Assembly: GCA_964035575.1 (NCBI GenBank)
Contig: OZ037863.1
Span: 846,001-910,000, forward strand
Length of the DNA: 64,000 bases
Origin: Rhynchopus sp. YZ270_cl-10
Lineage: Eukaryota > Euglenozoa > Diplonemea > Diplonemida > Diplonemidae
Direction: 5' to 3'
Shown here: positions 43,901 through 53,305 of the stretch, one piece after another
How positions within the stretch are numbered: the stretch's first letter is position 1
How the letters are laid out: every line of letters starts with the position of its first letter
The notes under the pieces: generated by a model
Seen by the model: the letters and a program-made list of their open reading frames with translations, nothing else
Told to the model about the DNA's origin: nothing
Database searches by the model: none
Translations under genes and position numbers: made by a program

Positions 43901-44941
43901 ACTGCTGTTATTGGATGGTCGATGGCTATGCCGCATGCTGCCCGGATTCATGCTCAATTGGTTCTTGCGGAGTACCTTGAGGCGGGGATGCCTGCTTCTT
44001 CTGCGGAGGCGCCCTTCCTCACCTCAGCGAAGAGGTTCTTAGATGAAAACCCGCATTTGAAAACACTCCGGGCGACTACAGGGCTTGCAAGGCTTGTTTC
44101 GTTGTATATCTGCCCGCAACCAGATGCGGCGGTTGTGGAGGGGGGTCCTTCTCCGACTGCGCTGCCCGCATTTTCCCCGCAGAGCGTTGAAATGAAAGTT
44201 CTTAAGGCGATGCGTTTAGTTCAAAACCGGTTTACAGAGTTGGATGGAGAGGGGAGTGGGAATACTGCGGATACGGCGATGCCTGCGGCGGGGTGGGCTT
44301 CGAAGGGATCACGTAAATGCCCTGCCCGCGCAAGAGGAGACGCAAACAAAGCAGATGACGAAGACGAATCAGAAGCAGAAAGCGAAGCAAGCGACGACGA
44401 CACCATCATCGACCCCACCCATCAACGGAGACCTACCCCTGGAAGGCCTATGAAAGGGGGTAGGGCAAGAATCTGTGTGGTAGGAAGCTTTTTGGATAAC
44501 CTACCCAACCAGGCAGGGCTGTGCAGGACATTGGAGGCGCTGTTTGGGAATGTATCGGAGCTGACCTTAGCATCGTTGAAGGCGACGCAGGAGCCTGCGT
44601 TCTTGAGAATGTCTATGGCAAGCGAGAGGTGGTTGAAGCTATTGGAGATCCCCCCAGGTGAAAGGCTTGCGACGTATTTGCAGCGGAAGAGGTCGGAAGG
44701 CTTCCGCATCGTCGCCCTCGAGCAGACGGACAACTCAGTGTCCGCACCTAGCTACACCTTCCAGCATGACACCGTGCTCATCATCGGAAACGAACAGCTT
44801 GGATGCCCTGCATGGCTCCTCCGACGCCCCGAGCTTGTCCACGACTTCGTTGAGCTCCCGTTAGACGGTGCGTCACGCTCCCTCAACGCTCACGTCACCG
44901 CCTCTGCCATGCTCTGGCAATACCGCATGCAAACAATGTAA
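40937..44941 (+). CDS. TARBP1: Trm3/TARBP1-type tRNA Gm18 2'-O-methyltransferase
   Basis: 1,334 residues from the first in-frame ATG (40937); the frame is open back to the acceptor at 40722, so up to 72 more residues are possible. Trm3/TARBP1 enzymes methylate the 2'-OH of G18 in tRNA. Residues 1-1150 are a long helical (HEAT/ARM-like) region, usual for the family. A KKKKKKK loop lies near 785, and an acidic linker (EDESEAESEASDD) precedes the SPOUT domain (about 1175-1334). That domain shows all three SpoU motifs: NQAGLCRTLEALFG, TVLIIGNEQLGCPAWLL and GASRSLNAHVTASAMLWQY. Length agrees with yeast Trm3 (about 1,436). No breaks seen. Its start remains uncertain; the fold and reaction are well supported. 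Confidence 0.9.
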   Translation: MLLAEFATNVLSRSALEAAEKGDCNAEGLGVKCCLLADVVRSAALVCVPCAPGTEEDAAAATSVTEDEWFAIWGDAALPVLLSRKTPSHAKSRLSGAAAEFAAVQMGLGNTAALQRLMDTLAVASHPPQAVKALLETKVVLLCRVAQYPGLPETFVASLLEELFVVEDEDWLGGQLHALRSGRVEVVSASPDAMWAALEKRGGGAAGSAACALRLSEIFSSQHLSEGFLLESLSHRTRATRRLTVELMKQRFSAEPWWNPWSAAFTVISDEQPWHLVQPAWQDAVDGGLLNSTMPAIWGKALIMRAASHSDHRVVRRTTQAVLAAADELEMETVIAVIPAALSAGSAIEKISEKLLPHLLQSLKEEGSLSKPAAEALGEAQYSTDSDLVSISRALADLSASWRASGASAEYLTPLAIASLKVASEAFKTSDVHSICTVVANCGTVPSHLCNADSVRSTYPHCDTFVSKCLSTIFSAENNVATINSTFTSFLSAATQCGVEMSRLYFTFHSIAPKVFAEKVVTLATVLRGDALLIEVFKASAEASEETWFGGGNVNFALGEGVAEFDVSWVMEKHLAEDQKGDVLRAVELFVESLNQPRSTAAGWKGSLEDTPLLSSAITDTTTTTSSERGHLVCSAVPSWVWTVLSHSSAPQYSKLLSTMLTGTSFMTHKLRAVKAMLSKENAKEVAKWLVETVLPSFNVVSGEKKKKKKKAGVPRGISELMEAVEGCVSSGVDGEDAEDMLKKCWDVLAKHPVKFAGSRTAYGAFFRSVVQLGDEKGTALLFSFPRLMDEVICQSSIVAAQLTHAAVFCIEDPELLAKLALNSPAPKAQALDRSHPAVVIAQRQTETNPRRVDANSLATVVLRQTIEDTAEEGNDGSAVQIRRVRQWWLLSALLPQGSGVIANAVAAAAVDGLKNARIVPKTRVLIQNAWALCCALHPTQPACLKHLIQTLSSSTTETRLAVSAIIVAAHVLLSGVEIPEVLRTELLTAVIGWSMAMPHAARIHAQLVLAEYLEAGMPASSAEAPFLTSAKRFLDENPHLKTLRATTGLARLVSLYICPQPDAAVVEGGPSPTALPAFSPQSVEMKVLKAMRLVQNRFTELDGEGSGNTADTAMPAAGWASKGSRKCPARARGDANKADDEDESEAESEASDDDTIIDPTHQRRPTPGRPMKGGRARICVVGSFLDNLPNQAGLCRTLEALFGNVSELTLASLKATQEPAFLRMSMASERWLKLLEIPPGERLATYLQRKRSEGFRIVALEQTDNSVSAPSYTFQHDTVLIIGNEQLGCPAWLLRRPELVHDFVELPLDGASRSLNAHVTASAMLWQYRMQTM

Positions 44942-45232
44942 ATGAGGAGAGGGATATTTTAAATCAGACGACAGGAAAAAAAAAAATGCAGGGGAGGAGG
45001 GAGGGGAAGAGGGGAGAGGAGGGGGTGCTTTTATTTGCTGTGTGTGTGTTTTTTTTTTAAATTCTAGCCGAAGATATCGAGGCGTATTGCAAAGTTTCGC
45101 TTTTTTTTTTTCTTCCGGAGAAAGGGGAGGTGGGAGGGGAGGATAGGCGTTTTATCATTTACTCCAAAGGGGAAAGTGGTGGGGGTTGTGAAATGAGATG
45201 GGGCGAGCGAATGTTACTGTGAACACAGTATT

Positions 45233-45318
45233 TAGCTGATGCTGTGCGATAACGAATGTTGATCAAGGTGACTAGGCACAGAGAGGCCTGGGTTCATCTT
45301 ATCTCAACTTTTCTTATT
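45233..45318 (+). repeat. Dispersed hairpin repeat, long form with compensatory change
   Basis: Same long form as 10784 (AGCTGATGCTGTGCGATAAC...). The inner stem is CTAGGC/GCCTGG instead of CTAAGC/GCTTAG: an A-T pair has become G-C on both sides, so pairing is kept. Confidence 0.75.
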
Positions 45319-45343
45319 TTATTTTATTTTTTCAAAGAAGAAA

Positions 45344-45630
45344 GTGGAGATATTGTACAACTGTGGCAACACACTACCCTACTCCAACAATTTTATCAAA
45401 AAAAAAAAAAAGAAAAAAAAAGATCAGAGAGATGTGACCAGCCACACTCTTTAGAGATGTGGCTATTTCTACACCCCCTCCCTCTCCCTCTCTCTCTATT
45501 CCCCTGCCCCCTCTGTTTTTGAATCGATACTACAAAAAAAAAGACGAAAAGGTTGGATATTATCATCAAACAAATAGTGGAGACTGTACGAATGGCAGCT
45601 ACGCCAAACCAACAGAATATCAGAAAAAAA
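45344..45630 (+). repeat. Two A-tailed micro-modules
   Basis: GTGGAGATATTGTACAACTG...ACTCCAACAATTTTATC and A14 (45344..45420); GTGGAGACTGTACGAATGGC...GAATATCAG and A7 (45577..45630), separated by about 155 bp. Confidence 0.75.
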
Positions 45631-45717
45631 CGTCTCCCCTTTTTCCTTTCCCCCATCAACCAACCCCTTTTTTTCTCCATTTAGAACAACAATAACAGGG
45701 AGTGTGGCGTCTCCATT

Positions 45718-47529
45718 ATGCCTTTCTCATCAACCTGGGGGAAGCTTTCCCCATGCATTCGGCCTATACTGCACACAGCGCGGGCACCGCAACGAGGAAC
45801 GATTGCGGCTGCTTCCTCTGTGTTATCCTATCAGCGCTCCTACCACTCTCGAGCGGCATCCAGAAGACAAAAGCGATGGAAGTCTTCCCACCCTTCTGAG
45901 ACCGTAGGTAGCACTGCAGAGACGTCTCTAGAAACGTCATTCGAAGAATACGAAGCCACCAACGCGACCCAACGCTCCGATATATCTCACGCAATCGACG
46001 GTGTTGATGTCATCGCAAAATGGGAGGAAGATGGAAATAGGTCCTCACAGCAACCTTCCCCGCAGGGACCCCTCTTTGAGGCTGTATTCGAGTATTTAGA
46101 TGTTAGAGGAACCTCTTTTAAACAGGTCGCTTCTTGTACCCCGGAGGTAGTAAAACAAATTTTGGAGCAGGTTTTTCCGGACAACCCGGTTTCAGTGCAT
46201 AATGCAACAAAGGAGTGGCATGAAAGGATCGAGGAAGGCAGGCTTTCCAGACGCTACAACAACTCTGAGGTGAAGACAAAGGGAAAGCAGCAGGTCTATC
46301 TTTTACAGCGATTCATCGACAAAGGGGATGTCGGGCGAGCCTTGGGGGTGCTGCGTACACTCTTGGTTGAGCTGAGGCTACCATTATTCATTGTAACACC
46401 ACCTTTAACACGACTTTTTAAAAGCCGATTAATTCGACCGCAAAACAAAAGAAAGGCGCGGGATCAAGTTTTGCAGTATCTTGGAGAAATAGGGGGGAGG
46501 CCTGATTTGAAGTTATTTACGATATTTTTGAGGATTTGTGAGAGTTATAAAGAGGTTCAAGATGTGTTTCGGAGTATGGTGCATAATGGGTTGCAGCCGG
46601 ATGCGTTGTCCTTCGCCGCTGCGATGAAAGCAAGAGAAAGCTCGGTTCAAGAAACCCGCAACATCTTTTCCAATATGAGAGCCGCCAACGTCGATCCCAC
46701 CGAAGTACACTATGGCATCCTGCTCCGCTCCACAGCCATCTCCAAGGAATATCCCGCCGCAGAAAAGCTATGGGAGCGGATGACCCAACACAACCTCTGC
46801 GTTACTCCCCACACCTGGAGTATTTATTTATCCACAATTTTGGCACAACTCCCTTGGGTTTGCATTTCGATGCGTGAAGGGGAGCAGCAAACCTATGCGG
46901 ACCCTCCTCAACTCACATCGGACCTCACGGAAGGGCAGAGCTCCATTCTGAAGAAGGCTGCGAAGGTTGTATCTGACGCTCATTATGCTGGGGCAGAATC
47001 TTGGAGGCTTCTTGCGCACTTCTCTCGAGCGCTTCCTTTTGAAGAACGGCTTCCATTCCTCATTAAGACAATGTCTCGTAGAAATATCAGTTCTCTTTCG
47101 GAAGTAGATCCATACCTTGTTGACAGCTGTCGTTTCGGAGTGGAGGGGAGAGATAGTGTAGAAGCGGCAGTCCGCAACGCGTTTAGCATTGCGGAACCAA
47201 AGAAGAGCAGCGTAATGGTATGGGAGAAGGGTGGCGATGAGATCTCCCATTACGCAAGGGACCGTGGATTCCGTGGCCTGCATGTTCCTGATTTGCAGCC
47301 GAATATCGATCCCGACAATAAATATGAAATATCCTCAAAAGATGCCTTCAAGACGTGGCATTATGATTCCATGAAAGGCGCGCTGGAGAAGGCCACAGAG
47401 AAAGGGGTGTTGGGCGATGGAGAAAGGGGAGATGGAGAAGAGGGGGAGCAGCAGGGTGCGCCGAAAACGTTGTGGGACATCTTGGAGGAAGCGGAGAAGG
47501 AGCTGCAGGGAGAACGGAGATCAGGATGA
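45718..47529 (+). CDS. Mitochondrial pentatricopeptide-repeat (PPR) protein
   Basis: 603 residues, ATG 45718 to TGA 47529. The N-terminal 55 residues (MPFSSTWGKLSPCIRPILHT...RSYHSRAASRRQKRWKSS) are Arg/Ser-rich with no acids, a strong mitochondrial presequence. Residues about 170-360 contain at least three PPR-like helix pairs: DLKLFTIFLRICESYKEVQD VFRSM, then GLQPDALSFAAAMKARES and NVDPTEVHYGILLRSTA, ending with LCVTPHTWSIYLSTIL. The rest is helical, and the C-terminus is Gly/Glu-rich with a final helix (LWDILEEAEKELQ). PPR proteins bind single-stranded organelle RNA; the target cannot be read without a repeat register. No editing or nuclease domain is attached. Co-directional with its neighbours, and its leader follows a TTTTCTCCATTTAG site. 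Confidence 0.75.
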   Translation: MPFSSTWGKLSPCIRPILHTARAPQRGTIAAASSVLSYQRSYHSRAASRRQKRWKSSHPSETVGSTAETSLETSFEEYEATNATQRSDISHAIDGVDVIAKWEEDGNRSSQQPSPQGPLFEAVFEYLDVRGTSFKQVASCTPEVVKQILEQVFPDNPVSVHNATKEWHERIEEGRLSRRYNNSEVKTKGKQQVYLLQRFIDKGDVGRALGVLRTLLVELRLPLFIVTPPLTRLFKSRLIRPQNKRKARDQVLQYLGEIGGRPDLKLFTIFLRICESYKEVQDVFRSMVHNGLQPDALSFAAAMKARESSVQETRNIFSNMRAANVDPTEVHYGILLRSTAISKEYPAAEKLWERMTQHNLCVTPHTWSIYLSTILAQLPWVCISMREGEQQTYADPPQLTSDLTEGQSSILKKAAKVVSDAHYAGAESWRLLAHFSRALPFEERLPFLIKTMSRRNISSLSEVDPYLVDSCRFGVEGRDSVEAAVRNAFSIAEPKKSSVMVWEKGGDEISHYARDRGFRGLHVPDLQPNIDPDNKYEISSKDAFKTWHYDSMKGALEKATEKGVLGDGERGDGEEGEQQGAPKTLWDILEEAEKELQGERRSG

Positions 47530-48349
47530 AAAAAAGGGGGATATTCTCTCTTTTCCCCCCCCCTCCCACTCACGTATCACCCTTTCTTCCAACTGAGCTG
47601 CGTTTTTAGCACCTTTCAACTATTTTTTCCGAATAATTGATAACGTGTAGACACCTCGCTTTTTTTTTTCTGTGAGCTCCACACATTTTTTTTTTGTGTA
47701 GTCATGGGCTGTTTGCTCCCAGTTGTTGCTGGAGGCGAAGGCAAAGTTTTCTCAGGTCACCGAAGGAACGTAGTTCCCAGAGATTATTAATGCTCACCTC
47801 ACAAAAACCAGATATACTTTCAGGCGATGGGGGTCATAATAACGTCCTGGTAGTCTGGTTACAGTGGTAGGTTCTCACATAATTTTTGACAAAAATAAAA
47901 ATGGAGCTCATCCTCTGAGTGTGCACACTAATACTAGGGATTTTTAAAAAATAATGATTACCAGAAGAGTATCTCTCCTTCTGCTCTGTTGCCTCAAAAG
48001 CCCCCTATTCACACCAATATTCCTTTGTACGGATTTTTTTTTTGTTTTTCCAGACACGGAGTGTGATTAGAAAATCGGTACAAAGCAAAAAACGCGAATT
48101 CTTTTTGATATCATTATCTCTCCTCTTTGATGCTGTTCGACTCATTAAAAAAAAAATTGGGTATTTCGTTAGCACGTCTCTGCTACCCACAACCGATTAG
48201 TCTCCTGGTAGTTGATTTACGATTGTCTTCCTATGGCCTACATCAACTCTGTCAAATGGCCAACCAACCAACCAACCAACAGAACGGGTCCTCTCATCAC
48301 ACAAAACCCATTTTTTTCTGGTGTTTTAACAGAAAAAAAAAAAAAAACA
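47530..48349. other. Spacer
   Basis: No gene supported. A decayed gamma module (ATGGAGCTCATCCTCTGAGT...CACTAATACTAGG, 47901..47955) is present. The last 20 bases hold a poly-A run directly before ATG 48350, after an acceptor-like GTTTTAACAG. Confidence 0.55.
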
Positions 48350-50352
48350 ATGGCGGCACCCCTTGCACCACACCGGCTGTTCTGCACGACCTGCGATGGC
48401 CTCGAATTCATCGTCAAGGAGGAGCTGACCTCGACCCTGGAGAGGCTCGGGTACACTGCTGCCACGGTGCCTGCCCCGCGTACACAACAGTTTGCGTTTG
48501 AGGAGAACGACATTGCTGGGGTGGTGCGGGTTGTGATCTATGAGGAGGACCGTGCACGTCTGCACACAGCACTGTCCGCCATGCACGCACTGCGTTCTAC
48601 CGAGCAGATCTGCGCCTACGTCCACCAATCCGACCCCATCTACAAAATGGACGACCGGGACGAGCTTGCCACCTTAGCCTCCTCCATCGGCACCCCCCTC
48701 GCCACTTCCTGGCGCGCCGCCTCCATGCTCTGGGCAGTCAGCAACGTCCCCTTCCCCGCACCCGAGGAAGAATCCGAAGACAAGACCGCCCTTCGTGCCC
48801 TCACCTCCCTCGACTCTGAAGACACCGCGTTTCTCGAGGGCCTCAAAAAGGTGGTTCTCTTCCGCTGTTCCGGGATTCGCCACGGGAAGGGGTACCGTAC
48901 CGGGAAGCCGAAGTATAAAAGCCCCGACGCAGAGCGGGTGATAGGGGAGGAGGTAGTGAATGTGATGGGGTGGCGGGCAGCGATGCTGCTCTTCAATCTT
49001 AATGTTCAGTTGGTGTTGTCGTCGAACTGCATTACCGTGGGCGTCAATTTGATGGGCGCGAATGCGTCACGTCTGGGGCACGACTTTTCGAACTACAAAA
49101 GACGCCACCGCAATAACCACTCAATTTCCTCACTAGCGGAGAAAGGCCGTGAGCGGGTTATCCGCCAGCAACAAGTTGAGATCTCTGCACAGGCACTAAG
49201 AAAACGCCTTCTTTCTGGCGAGACATACGAAACGGTAGCACCAGATGTACGCGATTTAGAAGGTCCTCTCAAGCAAATTAAAACCAAGAATGAAATCCGC
49301 ATTTCAAAGTCAGAGAACAGCATGTCCGTGCCCATTGCGCACGCGCTTCTCGTCCTTGCGCGGCCCTCCCCCGGGGATGTCATCTGCGATCCCATGGCAG
49401 GGTCTGGTACAACGCTCCTGGAAGCCGCCTTTGTCCAGCCAGATGCTAGCATAGTCGTGGGCGGTGACTTTACCCCAGCAGAGTGCAGTGTGACAGCGCT
49501 GAACATCTCAAGCGTGGCAGACCTTATTGTGAAAAATGGTCTGCACGAAACCAAGGTGAACGTTCACGCACAGCGTACCGGCGAGCCCGAGCGGAAGCGT
49601 GTCAAGACGGAGGAGGCTGAGGCGAACAGAGGGGGCGACCGTGCGGTGCTCTGCTCAGCAGGCACCGGAATGTGCAGGTGGGACGCAATGAAGCTCCCCC
49701 TGCGGACGGCGAGTGTCGACGTCGTGGTGTCGGACTTCCCCTTCGGCAGGCGTTGTGTCAAGCCTGCGAAGCTTCTCCCCGCAGTCATGTATGTGTATTT
49801 AGTTTTTTCACCTATTATCTCATTGGCCTGCGATCAAAGAAAGCAACAAAATGTAAACCGCAATGCATACCTGCGAATGTGGTAAGCTCTTTTCTCTCCC
49901 CTACCTGGTGGTTTGCGCTTCCCACTTTCATGTTGTGGATTTTTTTTTTTTTGAAGAAAATGTGTCATTTATATGATCAAAAAAATGTTTTTGGCCCACA
50001 TCCCTGAACTCAGTCTCCATTTCCCCAAACAACACCACGGTACTACCAACTCTTAACAGAAATGAAATTGCGCGAATCCTGCGTCCCGGTGGCAGAGCAG
50101 TCTTTCTGTCGATGCAGCAGAAGCAGGTGGCAGAGATTCTACTGCGGGTATGTGAAAGGCTCCTATCAATATGTGAACACACAATGATGTGACTCTTCGC
50201 AACTCTAAAAATTTGCAAACTGACAAAAAAAAAATTCCCAAAACCACCCCCTCATACAGGAAGACTTCAAGACCAAGTTCTCCCAGCAGCCCACCCTCCG
50301 TGTGAACATGGGTGAGATGTACCCATACATCTTCCGCCTTACACGTCTCTAG
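48350..50352 (+). CDS. THUMPD3: THUMPD3-type tRNA guanine-N2 methyltransferase
   Basis: Three exons 48350..49788, 50060..50147 and 50260..50352 (TAG), introns 271 and 112 nt (both donors GTATGT; acceptors TTAACAG and ATACAG), 539 residues. Family: THUMP domain plus class I methyltransferase making m2G in tRNA (position 6/7) with partner TRMT112 in animals. Seen: an N-terminal RLFCTTCDGLEFIVKEEL start typical of the group; a THUMP-like region about 110-260 (KKVVLFRCSGIRHGKGY...); a SMSVPIAHALLVLARPSPGD helix; SAM motif I DPMAGSGTTLLEAA from residue 347; and motif IV SDFPFGRR near 461 (the DLPFG of THUMPD3). The spliced C-terminus reads NEIARILRPGGRAVFLSMQQ, a normal strand-6 RPGG motif, which confirms the splice sites. 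A Lys/Arg loop (ERKRVKTEE) is inserted before motif IV. TenA starts 288 bp downstream. Confidence 0.85.
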
Positions 50353-50639
50353 CCTCATCGTAGCTTATTGCATCTTCACGAAACAATAGCACCCTCTGGG
50401 GAAGGGTCACTGCATCAGCGACCCCCATCCCCTCACCCCGCCACACTCCCCCCTAGACCGAATCATCAAAAGACTTTCTCATTTTTACTCCCACTCCCCC
50501 TTGAGTCTCCCCCGCTTGCTGTATTAAATTTCCCAAAAAAATCTTCGGAAATTGGGAGGAAACGAACGTACGTTATTTCCCAAATCTAACGTTCAAAACA
50601 CCCTTTTATTATTATTTCCAGGGCGGACCACACTACACC

Positions 50640-51347
50640 ATGAGCACCACCAAGCACGCACCCCCGCACGGACCCTTCACTCAGAGAATCTGGGACGCCG
50701 CCGGACCTATCTTGCTCAAAACTGAGGGCCACCCCTTTGTGGAGGGCCTCCTTGATGGGACACTCCCGCTGGAGGCCTTTCAGTTCTACATTAAGCAGGA
50801 TGGTCTGTACCTGAAGGAGTTTGGCCGTGGCCTGGCCATGCTTGCCGCAAAGAGCAAAACCGACAAGGAAGCTGAGCATCTCCTCGAGAGCAGCAAGAAC
50901 ACGATGTTGGTTGAGTCTGCGATGCACGGCAGGTGGATGGAGGAGTGGGGCGAGAACAACCCTTCGAAGGCCCACCTTCACGCGCCGCACAACGAACTGT
51001 ACACCGCCTGGCTTACCAAGGCGGCAACAGTGGGGCAGTTTGAGGTGGGCATGGCGGCATTTGCCCCATGCTTCTGGGTGTACCAGCACATTGGCAAATT
51101 CCTCCTCGAGAAGCGCAATGCACGTGGCACACCATGTGACAACCCATGCTATGAAGAGTGGATCCAAGAGTATGCCGGAGAAGGCTTCCAAAAGTCTGTC
51201 GACGCGATGCTTGAGCTCGTTGAGCATGTTGGGTCCTCAGCGCCACCATGCGTTCAGCAGCAGATGGAAGACGCCTTCGTAAAAGGCTGCCGTATGGAAT
51301 GGATGTTCTGGGATATGGGATACAACCAGACCTACTGGCCGGTTTGA
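50640..51347 (+). CDS. TENA: TenA-family thiaminase II (aminopyrimidine aminohydrolase)
   Basis: 235 residues, ATG 50640 (18 nt after a TTTATTATTATTTCCAG acceptor-like site) to TGA 51347. TenA (TENA/THI-4) enzymes hydrolyse aminopyrimidine breakdown products of thiamin so that HMP can be reused; all-alpha haem-oxygenase-like fold. Seen: QDGLY with D54 and Y57, Y121, the catalytic nucleophile in FAPCFWVY (C144, with Y148 four residues on) and the late acid in CRMEWMFWDM (E220), matching D44, Y47, Y112, C135, Y139 and E205 of Bacillus TenA in order and nearly in spacing. The active-site set is complete, so the enzyme should be functional in the TenA_C class. Full length for the family; no targeting signal. 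Its presence suggests thiamin salvage; no other thiamin gene is in view. Confidence 0.92.
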   Translation: MSTTKHAPPHGPFTQRIWDAAGPILLKTEGHPFVEGLLDGTLPLEAFQFYIKQDGLYLKEFGRGLAMLAAKSKTDKEAEHLLESSKNTMLVESAMHGRWMEEWGENNPSKAHLHAPHNELYTAWLTKAATVGQFEVGMAAFAPCFWVYQHIGKFLLEKRNARGTPCDNPCYEEWIQEYAGEGFQKSVDAMLELVEHVGSSAPPCVQQQMEDAFVKGCRMEWMFWDMGYNQTYWPV

Positions 51348-51560
51348 GGGGGAGAGAGAGAGGGCGAGGGGAGGTGAGGGGGAGGGAGAGAAAAAAAATA
51401 AGGTAAAGGAGATGTGTGCATCGCCAAGTCGTGTTTTATTTTTAAAAATGTAATGATGGGGAATGTCATGTGCTGGTATCAGCTTCGTTTTGTTTTGTGT
51501 TTGCAGGGAAGAAATATTAACCCAAACAAAAAAAATCCCCTTTTTTTTTTGAAAAGTGTA
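51348..51560. other. Spacer up to transposon
   Basis: G-rich then A/T-rich sequence, nothing recognised. Confidence 0.5.
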
Positions 51561-52914
51561 TATACATAGCGCTCTAATTAGACTCCAACTAGATAATTAG
51601 AGTCGGCAGTTAGAGTATAATTAGAGTCTTTAAAACTCTAACTGAACTCTAATACTCTAACTGGACTCTAATTAGACTCTAATTAGAGTCTTATAATAGG
51701 GTCAATAAGAGGGGCACATCAACCAATGCTATAGCCATAAACCCAGGGAGCATAGCCAGTGCAAGAAATTCGACTTTGTAATCCAGAACGTCTGTTCTCT
51801 GCTTGCAGAGGACTAGATACAAGAAAATATTGTTTGTTCCCCCAGAAAACCAGTGCACAATTCACACTGGTCTTGTTGCCTTTTTAGCACAGGAATTTTG
51901 GCCCAGGGCATGATCACTTGAAGCATGGCACTTTAGTGTGCATGGGGTAGGGTGTTGTTTGTTATGAATTCTCTTTGGTATAACATCTAAGTCAATCGCG
52001 GGTGGTGGTTTAGCGCGAGGCTTGGATCTCTCCTGGGTTCATAAGTAGTTATTTCTGCGGATGAAATGAACGTATACTCATAGATTTCCCGTCGACACAA
52101 CCTTTGATACTGGGATTATCCCCTTCGACCCCTTAGTGGTAGTTAAACTCGATTGACATTTACATTCCTAGAGATGAAAGAACAAGACAACACTTCTGTA
52201 CCCGCGCATCAAAATTGTGGAAAACTTTTGCACCCCAAACATCCTCAATAACGCCCGCCAAAAGGCGCCCCTTGTTGCTGGGAGTTGGTTCTCACGTTTG
52301 TTACCTGCACAGCAGGCATTCCTCTGAGTCCAACGCTGTTTGGCCTGTCTGCGGCATTGCACCCGAAGGTGCACGAAGAGTTTTTGCGGTGTCGCATTCC
52401 CTCATGTGTGGGTCACTCACACTTGAGGGCATGTGCCACTGCGGGTCCGGGTACCCATAGCTGAGAATAAGCCGGGTCCCGAGTCCCGGGTACTAGGTAC
52501 AGTAGGACTTGGACTAGACCCCCACCCTCCCGCGACCGGGTCCCCGACCCGCTTTCAGGCGGACCCACAGCGCCTTCACATAGTTGTGTCCCAGTCCGGC
52601 TGAGAATAACCGGGTCCCGGGTCCCCAAGTCTTATTCTCAGCTATGTGGGCACCTGGGCACCTGGGTCCTACAGAGGAACCTTAGGGGAACCGGTTCCTT
52701 AAGGCGTTTGCACCTACAAGAAGCCTGTTGGTATACTCTAATTAGACTATAATTAGAGTGCAGTTAGAGTCTAATTATGCTCTAACTGCACTCTAATTAT
52801 AGTCTAATTGAAGAAAAGCGACTCTAATTATACTCTAACTGGACTCTAACTGACTTGACCCAAAACCCCAGACTCTAATTATACCCTAACACTCTAATTG
52901 GAGCGCTATGTATA
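51561..52914. mobile_element. 1,354-bp element with CTCTAATTAG sub-repeats, 6-bp target duplication
   Basis: Inverted ends TATACATAGCGCTCTAATTA / AATTGGAGCGCTATGTATA, flanked by AGTGTA at 51555..51560 and 52915..52920. Both arms are built from ACTCTAATTAGA-type sub-repeats (51580-51710 and 52735-52895). The core 51725-52380 is highly similar to 25145-25865 of the MULE-like element, including AGAAAATATTGTTTGTTCCC and CAAAATTGTGGAAAACTTT. No transposase frame. A second element is nested at 52452..52651. Confidence 0.85.
52452..52651. mobile_element. 200-bp nested inverted-repeat element
   Basis: TACCCATAGCTGAGAATAAG and its near-complement CTTATTCTCAGCTATGTGGG bracket a GC-rich interior with GGGTCCCGGGT repeats. 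Absent from the matching core at 25.9 kb, so it arrived after the two cores separated. Confidence 0.65.
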
Positions 52915-53215
52915 AGTGTAACATTTTTATTTCTCATTTTTTGCAAAAAATATTAAAATACAGCAAAACAAGAAAAAGGATTGATGTTCTTTTTCATTTG
53001 TTTCATTTGATGTGATGTTTGTTTTCCCCCCTTCACTGTGTTCCCAGGCGTTTTGCTATGATTATTATATTTACCACAACATTTTTCTCTCTTTTCCCCC
53101 CCTCCCTCCCGCTTACCCTTGCTTCAATATTCACTTGTGAAAAGACCTGAGTCTCATATTTGGATGGAGGGAAGAAAAAAAAAGCAACGACATTATTGAA
53201 CACAGATCAGGTGTG

Positions 53216-53305
53216 AAGTGATTGTCGATACAAAAATAAAGTATAGTGGAGCTCATCCTCGGGTGTCTACACTAATACAACCAAGTTTTCAAATAAAATA
53301 AAAAC
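53216..53305 (+). repeat. Composite A-tailed module with GATTGTCGATACAAAAA leader
   Basis: GTGATTGTCGATACAAAAAT precedes a gamma module (53246: GTGGAGCTCATCCTCGGGTG, CTACACTAATACAACCAAG, TTTTC and A-rich tail). A beta-like end (GTAACTACACTACTCCAAAC) follows at about 53347. Confidence 0.75.

Larger units (their letters stand above)
44942..45717. other. Spacer with hairpin repeat and A-tailed modules
   Basis: A G-rich stretch (44988-45030), then a long-form hairpin repeat (45233..45318), two A-tailed modules (45344..45420, 45577..45630) and a CT-rich stretch. These repeats fill most of the leader region of the next gene. Confidence 0.6.
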
